Origin: Methyloversatilis thermotolerans
GTDB taxonomy: Bacteria > Pseudomonadota > Gammaproteobacteria > Burkholderiales > Rhodocyclaceae
Reading direction: 5' to 3'
Length of the DNA: 64,000 nt
NCBI RefSeq assembly: GCF_000372885.1
Contig: NZ_KB889967.1
Span: 2,865,430-2,929,429 of the forward strand
The first letter of the stretch is position 1; each line of letters starts with the position of its first letter. The notes below the pieces were generated by a model. The model was not told the DNA's origin. It made no database searches and saw only the letters and a list, made by a program, of their open reading frames with translations. Position numbers and translations under genes: made by a program. Of the stretch, positions 45,068-56,195 are shown in pieces.

Positions 45068-45157
45068 TCCGAGGAGCGCTGCAAGGTGCCGCAAGGCCCC
45101 CAGGCTCGGACCCCGCCAGACCGCAACGGTCGCGGGCATTTTGCAACGGCGCTCGCC
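45068..45157 (+). ncRNA. SAH riboswitch
   Basis: The sequence has the conserved core CCGAGGAGCGCTGC, then CCCCCAGGCTCGG, and the downstream GCAACGGCGCTCGCC. CCGAG pairs with CTCGG, and GAGCGC (45073-45078) pairs with GCGCTC (45149-45154), as in the SAH riboswitch family. The family turns ahcY on when S-adenosylhomocysteine builds up. Downstream, an 8-bp hairpin GGCAGGTG/CACCTGCC (45192-45211) sits 7 bp before the AGGAG (45219-45223) and may be part of the expression platform. Confidence 0.93.
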
Positions 45158-45230
45158 TGGACCCGCCACGGATCGTCATCCGGCCGTGGCTGGCAGGTGA
45201 GCACACCTGCCGTTTGACAAGGAGCCCGTA

Positions 45231-46640
<1,410 letters not shown>

Positions 46641-46677
46641 TCGGCGTGTGCGCCGGCCATCCGACGCGCCTACGATG

Positions 46678-46707
46678 AAAAAGGCCATCCCTCGGGATGG
46701 CCTTTTT
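46678..46707. terminator. Bidirectional intrinsic terminator
   Basis: A 13-bp stem with 5 A on the left arm and 5 T on the right (AAAAAGGCCATCC with GGATGGCCTTTTT) and loop CTCG. It ends ahcY and also the convergent carbonic anhydrase gene. Confidence 0.95.
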
Positions 46708-46721
46708 CATGACCGCTGCGA

Positions 46722-48305
46722 TCAGCGCGACTGTTTGATCAGCCGGTCATTCGCTGCCTGGACCGGCCGCGCGTTATTGCGGTAGAGCCTGCCGAAGATG
46801 GAAATCTGGTCCGGCGAAAGCTGCAGCGGCGTCTTCAGCACCAGCCAGGTCACGCCCTCGCTGCACGGCGGCGTGGTGAGCGAACCCATGAAGGTGTAGT
46901 AGTCGCGCGTGTCCGGCAGCAGCTTGGCCAGATCGATGCTCACGTCGGGGCGCGATTCGACATTCTTCTGCAGCGGCAGGTAGGCCCACAGCGTATTGAA
47001 CAGCGGATGTTCAGTGCCGCGGTCCAGCAGAACCGCCACCACCGCGAGCTTGCCATCCAGATCCTTGTGCACCAGATGGGCGACCATGTCATAGGTCTTG
47101 CCATTCACGCGCTCTTCCGACGGCTTGTGGAAGTGGAACTGCACCAGTTCGTAGCGCTTGCCGACCAGCGTGATCGAACTGCCCTCGCCCACATTCACCT
47201 GCACAGTATGGCCGTTGTCGATCACCGTGAAATAGGTCGGCTTGTAGTCGAACTGTATCGGCGGCAGATCCACCCGTATGCCTTCCCGGATATCGATCGG
47301 CGACTGCATGCGGCCGGCGCCGCACTGTGCCCATTCGGGCTTGAGCTTGCCCCAGTTCTGCGGACCAAACTCGCCTTCGTAGCTCCAGTGGATGTCGCCA
47401 TGCGCGTGCAGCGCCGGTTCCGGCAGGGGCGGGACCGGCGGCTTGCGCGGCGCCGCCAGTGCGATCTGGGACGCCGGTCGCGCATGCGGTTTCGGAGCCG
47501 GCGGGGGCGGTGGCAGCGGAATGTCGCTGCGCGCCGGGGGGCGGGCCTTTTCCGGCTGCGCATCCGGCCTGGATGCGGGTGCGGGCGCGGTCTTTGCGCC
47601 CTGCGCGGCTTCGGCTGGCTTGCTCTGTTCCGCCGCGGCCAGCATGGGCTTGGCGGATTTGTCGGCGCTCTTGTCGGCAGCCTTGGCGGGCGACTTTTCC
47701 GCACCCGCCTTGCCAGCCGCCTTGTCGGCCGGCTTGTCGCCCGTGCGGGCAGCCATTTCCTCGCGCGAGGCGGCCGCCGCTTCACGAAGGTCGGGTTTGA
47801 TGCTCACCATATCGGTCCGCTCGACCCGGCCCTTGTCCGCTTCACCCGCTGCCGTGCGCGCCGCGCGGCCCGCCTGCTCGGCCACCTGCTTCAGCTCCTC
47901 CGCGGCAGGCGGCTGGCACACCTCGCGGAACAGCTTTTCGTCCAGGGTGCCGGGCAGCAGCGCGATCTCGGCATCGCTGCCGGTGCGCTCCTCGCGCAGG
48001 ATGCGCTGGTTCGCGTCCAGATAGACACGCTTGATGGTGGCAAAGCGCAGGCTCTGGCAGTCGTAGCGGTTGAGTGCCTGCACCATGGCGTAGCCGGTTT
48101 TCTCCGCATCGGCATCGCCAAGCACCAGGCGGCCCCAGGCCACCTTCTTTCCGCCCTCGGCACGCAGCACGCTGTCGCGGTCTATCTCTATCTTCTTTCC
48201 GCGTTCGGTGGAAATGGTGTGCCAGTCCGCCGCCATGACGGCGGGACTGGCGGCGCCGACCGCGAGCGCGATCAGGGCGGGGCGGAACAATCTGGAAGTA
48301 CTCAT
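46722..48305 (-). CDS. Alpha-carbonic anhydrase with N-terminal adhesin-E-like domain
   Basis: A 527-residue exported protein. A signal peptide covers about 1-25. Residues 26-135 (DWHTISTERGKKIEIDRDSV through YDCQSLRFATIKRVYLDANQ) resemble the surface-adhesin protein E family. Residues about 140-300 are a Lys/Ala then Pro-rich linker. The rest is an alpha-carbonic anhydrase with zinc ligands His391, His393 and His410 (QFHFHKPSEE, VAHLVHKD) and LTTPPCSEGV. All three His are present, so CO2 hydration is expected in the periplasm or at the surface. The ATG at 48305 gives the signal peptide; the frame extends upstream without support. Confidence 0.87.
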   Translation of the reverse strand: MSTSRLFRPALIALAVGAASPAVMAADWHTISTERGKKIEIDRDSVLRAEGGKKVAWGRLVLGDADAEKTGYAMVQALNRYDCQSLRFATIKRVYLDANQRILREERTGSDAEIALLPGTLDEKLFREVCQPPAAEELKQVAEQAGRAARTAAGEADKGRVERTDMVSIKPDLREAAAASREEMAARTGDKPADKAAGKAGAEKSPAKAADKSADKSAKPMLAAAEQSKPAEAAQGAKTAPAPASRPDAQPEKARPPARSDIPLPPPPPAPKPHARPASQIALAAPRKPPVPPLPEPALHAHGDIHWSYEGEFGPQNWGKLKPEWAQCGAGRMQSPIDIREGIRVDLPPIQFDYKPTYFTVIDNGHTVQVNVGEGSSITLVGKRYELVQFHFHKPSEERVNGKTYDMVAHLVHKDLDGKLAVVAVLLDRGTEHPLFNTLWAYLPLQKNVESRPDVSIDLAKLLPDTRDYYTFMGSLTTPPCSEGVTWLVLKTPLQLSPDQISIFGRLYRNNARPVQAANDRLIKQSR

Positions 48306-48423
48306 ATCCGGTCTCGTCGGGCGGGTCCAGCACGCGATGAAGGGTTTACGGCAGGCCGGCGGACCGGCTTGAACGGCCTGCTTGCGCGGGCCGGGCGGGC
48401 GGGTTACCTTTGCGCGGCACACG

Positions 48424-50483
<2,060 letters not shown>

Positions 50484-50582
50484 CGGCTTGCGCGGGCACA
50501 GGGCGACCGCGGGGGAAACACATCTTTTCCGCGCGGCGCCCTCAAGTCATCCGCCGGTCACCCGTAATCCAGTTCGAAGCTG

Positions 50583-50672
50583 AAAAAGGCAAACCCGCGC
50601 GAAAGCCGGGGACGCAAAGCCACCGGTCTAATCCGCGCGCGAGCGCGGCACGACAGCGGGGTCGCCAGATCC
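50583..50672 (+). ncRNA. Cyclic di-GMP-I riboswitch (GEMM)
   Basis: The aptamer shows AGGCAAACC, a GAAA loop, GGGGACGCAAAGCCACCGG, GTCTAA (receptor) and AGCGGGGTCGCC in the order and spacing of the GEMM-I consensus. The class binds c-di-GMP. It lies about 70 bases before the metalloprotease ATG. How binding changes expression (on or off) cannot be read here. Confidence 0.92.
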
Positions 50673-50739
50673 ATTCTCCTCCGTGAGGGCGAACCCGACG
50701 TGTGGCGTGATCAAACACCACGACCGGAGTTCCCTGACG

Positions 50740-52719
50740 ATGAACGCCCTTCCCCGCCTGTCCGCCCTGTGCGCCGCCCTGGTCTGCGCCGCCTTGATCC
50801 ATACGCCCGCAGCAGCAACCGGCAGCACGACGGCGCAGCGGGTGGTGGAGTCTCTCCCGTCGCAGGACATCGGCGGCATGTGGCCAGTGAAGGTGGATGT
50901 GTCCGCACTGCGGTCGGTACAGGCCGGACAGCGCGTTCATTTCGCGCTGCCTGACGGTCGCACGCTGGACATCGTGTTCGATGCCCGACTGGGCGGCGAG
51001 AGCGGTCCGCAGTGGATAGGCCATCACGTGGCAGGACGCCAGTACGCGGTCCGGCTGCGCCTGGACGATACCGGTGTGGCCGGCGTCATCCGTACGCCCG
51101 AGGGCAGCTTCGTGCTGGGACGAGTCGATGGCACCCAGCTCATGGGTAACGATCTGTCCCGTGCCGGCGTACCGATCGTGCTGGACGGTCTGCCCGCCAT
51201 GTTCTCGGCAGCCGACGCCGACGGCGACCGGACCGCCGCGGATGTCGGGCGCGGCGCGCGCGCCCGCGCTGTGGAGCCGCCGGCCGATGTCGCGCATCCG
51301 GTCGATTTCAACCTGATCGCCATGTCCGCGCTCAACCCGGGCGACGAGGTCGTTCTGTCCATCCCGGAACACGGGGACTACCGCGTGAGCTTCGATGGCA
51401 GCGATGCCGGCGCGGCGGGCACCAGCACCTGGGTCGGCCATCTCAAGGACTACGGCAGCGAGTTCCGCGTCATCATCACGTCCGGTCCCGATGGCAGCGT
51501 GGGCAACATCCTGACGCCCTCCGGCGAACTGATGCTGGTCGAGTCCGGCGGCCGGCAGTGGCTGGTCGATCCGGTGCGCTCCGGTCTGACCCATTACGAG
51601 TCGGAACATGTGGATGCCGTGGGCGCGGAAGTCGCTGCCGGCGGGGTGACCGCCGACGGCAATACGGCGGCGGCCACGACCGGCAGCAGCAGCACGACCA
51701 GCGGCACGACGACCGGCACCACAAGCAGCGGCAGCACCACGACGATCGATGTGCTGGTGCTCTACACGCCGGGATTCGTGAGCCGGCACGGCAGCCTGCA
51801 CGCCACCCGCATCGCGCAGTTGATCGCGCTCGGCAATCAGGCCTACAAGGATTCGAACGTGCCGATCACGCTGCGGCTGGTCGGCAGCGAACAGATTTCC
51901 ATCGCCGACACCACCAGCAACAGTACGACGCTGAGCGCACTCGCGGCCGGCTCGGGCAGCTTTTCCGGCGTACCGGCGCTGCGCCGCAAGTACGGCGCCG
52001 ATCTGGTCACCCTGATCCGGCCGTTCTACATGAGCGCCCAGGGCGGCAGTTGCGGTGTCGGCTATGTCGGCGGCTACAACGGCGCGAACATCGCGAACTA
52101 CGCCGCCTACGGCTATTCGGTGGTGAGCGACGGACGCGATGTGGCGGGCAGCAGCTACTACTGCACCGACTACACCTTCACCCACGAGCTCGGCCACAAC
52201 ATGGGACTGATGCACGACCGCGCCACGGTCGCGAAGCAGGGTGGCGGCCGGGGCAGCCACCCCTATGCCTACGGCCATGGCCGCAGCGGCAGCTTCGGCA
52301 CCGTCATGAGCTACATCTCGCCGGTCATCGGCCGCTTCTCCAACCCCGATCTGTCGACCTGCGGTGGCAGCAACGCGTGCGGCGTGCCGATCAACAGTGC
52401 ACAGAGCGCCCACAATGCGCTGGCCTTGAGCAACAACCGCGCCGCGGTGGCGAACTGGATGAGCGTGACGGTCGCGACCCGCTACCAGATATCCGGCACG
52501 GTATCGCGCGCCGGGCGCGCGCTCGCCAAGGTGGCGATGACCGCAAGCAGCGGCGCGAGCTGCGGCGCAACCGGCTCCAATGGCGCTTATACGTGCTCGG
52601 TGCCGGCTGGCTGGACCGGCTCCATCGCCCCCCGGGTCAGCGGCGTGATCACGCCGAGCAGATTCTCGTTCACGAACGTGCGGGCTTCGGTCACGCAGGG
52701 CAATTTCGTCGTACGCTGA
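50740..52719 (+). CDS. Secreted M12-type metalloprotease
   Basis: A 659-residue exported protein. A signal peptide covers about 1-27. A long N-terminal region (about 30-300) may be a propeptide. A Ser/Thr/Gly-rich linker follows (about 305-330). The metzincin domain has HELGHNMGLMH (482-492) with three His ligands and a Met-turn VMSYIS (Met523). Two repeats of Cys-rich segments follow and a beta-rich C-terminal domain with YQISGTVSRAG. It likely cleaves extracellular proteins or matrix. GGAG lies before the ATG at 50740. Control by the riboswitch upstream suggests a link with biofilm or motility state. Confidence 0.88.
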   Translation: MNALPRLSALCAALVCAALIHTPAAATGSTTAQRVVESLPSQDIGGMWPVKVDVSALRSVQAGQRVHFALPDGRTLDIVFDARLGGESGPQWIGHHVAGRQYAVRLRLDDTGVAGVIRTPEGSFVLGRVDGTQLMGNDLSRAGVPIVLDGLPAMFSAADADGDRTAADVGRGARARAVEPPADVAHPVDFNLIAMSALNPGDEVVLSIPEHGDYRVSFDGSDAGAAGTSTWVGHLKDYGSEFRVIITSGPDGSVGNILTPSGELMLVESGGRQWLVDPVRSGLTHYESEHVDAVGAEVAAGGVTADGNTAAATTGSSSTTSGTTTGTTSSGSTTTIDVLVLYTPGFVSRHGSLHATRIAQLIALGNQAYKDSNVPITLRLVGSEQISIADTTSNSTTLSALAAGSGSFSGVPALRRKYGADLVTLIRPFYMSAQGGSCGVGYVGGYNGANIANYAAYGYSVVSDGRDVAGSSYYCTDYTFTHELGHNMGLMHDRATVAKQGGGRGSHPYAYGHGRSGSFGTVMSYISPVIGRFSNPDLSTCGGSNACGVPINSAQSAHNALALSNNRAAVANWMSVTVATRYQISGTVSRAGRALAKVAMTASSGASCGATGSNGAYTCSVPAGWTGSIAPRVSGVITPSRFSFTNVRASVTQGNFVVR

Positions 52720-52823
52720 GTCAGCACCCTGCCGCGACCGAACCACCCGCCGCACGCTGCGGGTGCGGCGGACGCGGGTACCATAGCGCCCTGCGACCGA
52801 GCGGTCTTTCAAGCGGGGCAAAC

Positions 52824-53636
52824 ATGAAGATTACTTTCGTCGGCGGCGGCAATATGGCCAGCGCGCTGATCGGCGGCTTGCTGGCGCGCGGCGCTTCGGC
52901 GAGCGATCTGTGCGTGATCGAACTGCAGGCCGAGGCGCGCGCGCGGCTCGGCAGCGACTTCGGCGTGCGCACGGCGGCCGCGCTGGATGAGGACGCGGCG
53001 GCCTGCGACCTGCTGGTGCTGGCGGTCAAGCCGCAACAGATGCGCGAGGTGTGCGCGGGCATCGCCGGACGGATGTCCGGACAGACGGTGCTCAGCATCG
53101 CCGCCGGACTGCGCGTGGCGGATCTGTCGCGCTGGTTGGGCGGACACGGTCGCATCGTCCGCGCCATGCCCAATACGCCGGCGCTGATCGGCCAGGGCGT
53201 GACCGGCCTGTATGCCGATCCGGCCCTGGGTCAGGCGGTACGCGATCAGGCCGACCAGGTGCTGCGCGCGGTCGGCAGCACCGTGTGGGTGGATGACGAG
53301 AAGCAGATCGACGCCGTGACCGCGGTATCAGGCAGTGGGCCGGCCTATGTGTTCTACTTCATCGAATCCATGGTACGTGGCGGCGAGGCACTGGGGCTGA
53401 GCGCGTCGCAGGCGCGCGACCTGGCGCTCGCCACCTTCACCGGCGCTGCCGCGCTCGCGGCCGGCAGCCCGGACAGCCCGGCAACGCTGCGCGAACGGGT
53501 CACCTCCAAGGGCGGCACCACCGAGGCGGCGCTGGAATCGATGGCAGCCGACCAGGTGAGTGACGCCATCGTGCGGGCACTGGCGGCCGCGGCGACGCGC
53601 GGCGCCGAACTGGGCGACCGGCTCGGCCGCGCCTGA
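52824..53636 (+). CDS. proC: Pyrroline-5-carboxylate reductase
   Basis: A 270-residue enzyme for the last step of proline synthesis. The NADPH fold ITFVGGGNMASALIGGLLARG starts the protein. Later blocks are LAVKPQQ, RAMPNTPALIGQGVTGL, the AVSGSGPAYVFYFIE active-site segment and TSKGGTTEAAL. ATG 52824 follows the metalloprotease by about 100 bp. It is followed by yggT, the usual order. Confidence 0.97.
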   Translation: MKITFVGGGNMASALIGGLLARGASASDLCVIELQAEARARLGSDFGVRTAAALDEDAAACDLLVLAVKPQQMREVCAGIAGRMSGQTVLSIAAGLRVADLSRWLGGHGRIVRAMPNTPALIGQGVTGLYADPALGQAVRDQADQVLRAVGSTVWVDDEKQIDAVTAVSGSGPAYVFYFIESMVRGGEALGLSASQARDLALATFTGAAALAAGSPDSPATLRERVTSKGGTTEAALESMAADQVSDAIVRALAAAATRGAELGDRLGRA

Positions 53637-53701
53637 ACCGCCCCGCGCGGGCGCTGTCTGCGCACCATTTCCGAACAACTCATGACACGACACAGGATTC
53701 C

Positions 53702-54268
53702 ATGCTGAACGATCTCGTACTGATGGTGCTGAATGCCGTGGCCAGCTTCGTGACCACGCTGCTGCTGGCCCGCTTCTACATGCAGTGGGCGCGCGTGAGC
53801 TTCCGCAACCAGCTCGGCGCCTTCGTGATACAGACCACCGACTGGGCGGTGCTGCCGGCGCGCCGCATCATCCCCTCCATTGCGGGTCTGGACACCGCCA
53901 CACTGATGGTCGCGTGGCTGATCCAGGTCGCACTCATCATCGTCGCCGCCGCGCTGCATGGCAGGCTGGGGGCAGATGGACTGATCCCGATGGCTCTCAT
54001 GAGTGGTCTGATCGAAATTCTGCGCCTGTCGGTGTGGTTCCTGATCATCGTGCTCATCATTTCGGCAGTGCTGAGCTGGGTATCGCCAGGCAATCCGATA
54101 GGCGGCATGATGAATGCGATCACGCGCCCCTTCCTGCAGCCCGTCCAGCGCGTCGTACCGCCGATCGCGAATGTCGACCTGTCGCCGCTGGTGCTCATCC
54201 TGCTGCTGCAGATCGTGCTCTACCTGATCGACGCCCTGTCGCGCCAGTTGTTCGGTCTGCTGATCTGA
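53702..54268 (+). CDS. YggT family membrane protein
   Basis: A 188-residue inner-membrane protein with two YggT repeats. Each holds hydrophobic helices and a PxxP-like segment (NPIGGMMNAITRPFLQPVQR, and the earlier WAVLPARRIIPSIAGLD). The proC-yggT pair is common in proteobacteria. Role unknown, with osmotic or division links in relatives. Confidence 0.92.
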   Translation: MLNDLVLMVLNAVASFVTTLLLARFYMQWARVSFRNQLGAFVIQTTDWAVLPARRIIPSIAGLDTATLMVAWLIQVALIIVAAALHGRLGADGLIPMALMSGLIEILRLSVWFLIIVLIISAVLSWVSPGNPIGGMMNAITRPFLQPVQRVVPPIANVDLSPLVLILLLQIVLYLIDALSRQLFGLLI

Positions 54269-54313
54269 GGCGCGGCGTGCGCGCGTCATTTCCGTGGCGC
54301 GCGGCGATCGCGT

Positions 54314-55324
54314 TCACACGCTCAGATCCACCTGGCTCACGGTGCCGGCGCTGCCATCCTCGTTGAGATAGACACTGGTCGCGCGCACCTCGCCCAATGT
54401 GTCGTTCGCGGCGTTGCGCACCGAGAAGGGCGTATCGACGCGACCGAGGTAGAAAGCGCCGATGCCGGCGCGGCTCAGGCTGGTGAGCGTTCCGGCGCCG
54501 GAGGCGTCAGGCTGCCAGACCATGAGGCGGCCGAAGGCCGCATCGGCTTCATCCAGCCAGCCATTGCCGTCGTCATCGAGCGCCGCCAGTTCGGCGAAGC
54601 CGTCCCCGGAGAGCGGCCCGAACAGCTCGCGCCCGTCATCTACCCGGCCATTGCCATTGCGATCGAAAGCCAGCATGCCACGACCGGATGGCAGCGGCAC
54701 CGCGTCCTTCACGCCGTCGGCGTCGAGATCGAAGGCAAAGCGCTGGTCGGACAGTGCAGAAGCCGGCCCCGCGAAATCGAGCATGAGCGGATCCTTGAGC
54801 CGCGCATTGCCCTCGCGCAGCGTGTCCGATGTACTCATGCTGAAGCTGCGCGACATGTCGATCTGCAGATCGAACTCGATGCTGCGGCCATCGGCGGTAC
54901 GCACCGTGCCGCGGGCCGCGAAGCGGGTGGATTCCTGCTCGCTGTACTCGGTGCGGGTTTCACGGATCATGCCCCACTCCGCAGCGGCGGGCGCGCCCGG
55001 CTCCGCTGCAGCCGATGCGGACTTCGCGTCGGCAAGAGCGGGCAGATCGGAGGCCCGCATGAAGCGCACCGGCCTGCCGGTGATCTTCTCGATCAGCATG
55101 ACGAGCAGTGTAAGCCGCGCATCGTCGCGGAAGGCATCCTCCAGTTCCGGAGTGGCCGATGCGGCATCGGCCTGCAGGGCGGCTTGCCCCTGTCCCGACA
55201 GCTCGACCCTTGCAGATGAATCCGGCGGAGGCCCGGACCATTGTTCGATCCGTTCGCTGACTTTCAGGCGACGGCTTTCCGCATGGCTCGATGCGAGCCC
55301 GACCGTATGGCTGCTGACCTTCAT
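54314..55324 (-). CDS. EF-hand-like calcium-binding protein
   Basis: A 336-residue protein with no clear signal peptide. Three Asp-rich loops lie in the C-terminal half: FDLDADGVKDAV, FDRNGNGRVDDGRELFG and DDDGNGWLDEADAAFG, each with the DxDxDG-type spacing of EF-hand or dockerin loops. The N-terminal 120 residues are helical and Ala-rich. Two in-frame ATGs lie at 55330 and 55324; the second has AAGGA at a better distance. A similar protein is seen in other Rhodocyclales. Role unknown. Confidence 0.72.
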   Translation of the reverse strand: MKVSSHTVGLASSHAESRRLKVSERIEQWSGPPPDSSARVELSGQGQAALQADAASATPELEDAFRDDARLTLLVMLIEKITGRPVRFMRASDLPALADAKSASAAAEPGAPAAAEWGMIRETRTEYSEQESTRFAARGTVRTADGRSIEFDLQIDMSRSFSMSTSDTLREGNARLKDPLMLDFAGPASALSDQRFAFDLDADGVKDAVPLPSGRGMLAFDRNGNGRVDDGRELFGPLSGDGFAELAALDDDGNGWLDEADAAFGRLMVWQPDASGAGTLTSLSRAGIGAFYLGRVDTPFSVRNAANDTLGEVRATSVYLNEDGSAGTVSQVDLSV

Positions 55325-55895
55325 TGTCATATTCCTTGTTGTGTTCTGACCTCGGGCCGCGCGGCATGGCGCCACGCGTATCCGCCCGGACAAGGAAACG
55401 CACGCCCGTTGCCCATCCTGCTCGGCGACGATGCGTGAAGGACGGGAACACGCATCGCCACCAGCCGCGGGCGGCTTGGCGGCGCGGCATCTGACAGCAG
55501 TCGGATGCAGCCGCCGCACCCCGGACGGGGGCGTCAGCCGGACGTGCGTTTCGCGGTCCGGGCGGATGTCAGGGTTTACGTCCGGCAGATGCGCTTCCGC
55601 AGGGTCAGAGACTATGCAGGGCGGGTGTGGCCCTGCCGGGCGGCGCCGGCGCCCACAGGGGCTGCGTGGATCAAGGGAAGCGGTTCGCGGATGCAATGAA
55701 GGTGGAGGGCAGGCACGCGACAAGGCGCTTTACATGCATCCTCCATTGGCAGCATGGTTGTCTCCTCCACTCAAGGTGGATCGCGTCCATGTGCGTGCCT
55801 GAATTCCAGCTTAGAACGCCGCACAGCAGGAGTCATGACGCACTGCCATGGCGGCAGTGCAGCAAAGCGCGCGCTCGGACCGCCGCGCGCCTGCC
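55325..55895. other. Non-coding stretch, 571 bp
   Basis: Between the EF-hand-like gene and acyP, both on the minus strand. I see no recognised riboswitch. It holds a 47-codon frame with a strong ribosome binding site (55612-55755, listed apart) and a hairpin GCACTGCC/GGCAGTGC at 55840-55860 just after acyP. A promoter for the EF-hand-like gene should lie here, but none can be named. Confidence 0.6.
55612..55755 (-). CDS. Candidate small protein, 47 aa
   Basis: ATG at 55755 is preceded by a very strong Shine-Dalgarno GGAGGAG (55762-55768), 6 bp upstream. The frame ends at TAG 55612. The product begins MLPMEDACKAPCR and has several Cys and His. I do not recognise it. It could be a small protein, a leader peptide or chance. 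Confidence 0.35.
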   Translation of the reverse strand: MLPMEDACKAPCRVPALHLHCIREPLPLIHAAPVGAGAARQGHTRPA

Positions 55896-56189
55896 TCAGG
55901 CAGTGGGCGCCTGGACGAAACCGGTCAGGCTGCGGTCGGCTTCGGCCGGTGTCACGATGCACTCGTCGACCCGGGCGGCCGCCGGGCCGCGCTCGGCCCA
56001 GGTGGCGAGCGCATCCAGCGCGGCCGGGCGTCCGACCGCATAAGCCTCGACCGAGCCGTCGCGCCGGTTGCGCACCCACCCGGTGACGCCGAGGCGGCGC
56101 GCTTCCTGCACCATGGAGGCGCGGAAATGCACGCCCTGCACGAATCCGCGGACTGCGAAATGCAGCGCTTCGACTTCGTTCTCGTCCAT
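55896..56189 (-). CDS. acyP: Acylphosphatase
   Basis: A 97-residue enzyme hydrolysing acyl phosphates. The signature GFVQGVHFRASMVQEA (with the catalytic Arg) and GWVRNRRDGSVEAYAVG (with the Asn) are present. It lies 6 bp after metG on the same strand and is probably co-transcribed. Confidence 0.95.
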   Translation of the reverse strand: MDENEVEALHFAVRGFVQGVHFRASMVQEARRLGVTGWVRNRRDGSVEAYAVGRPAALDALATWAERGPAAARVDECIVTPAEADRSLTGFVQAPTA

Positions 56190-56195
56190 CGCGGC

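Noticed and set aside
55325-55611. Second c-di-GMP riboswitch before the EF-hand-like gene
   Set aside because: The GCAAACC and GACGCAAAGC cores are not present on the minus strand.
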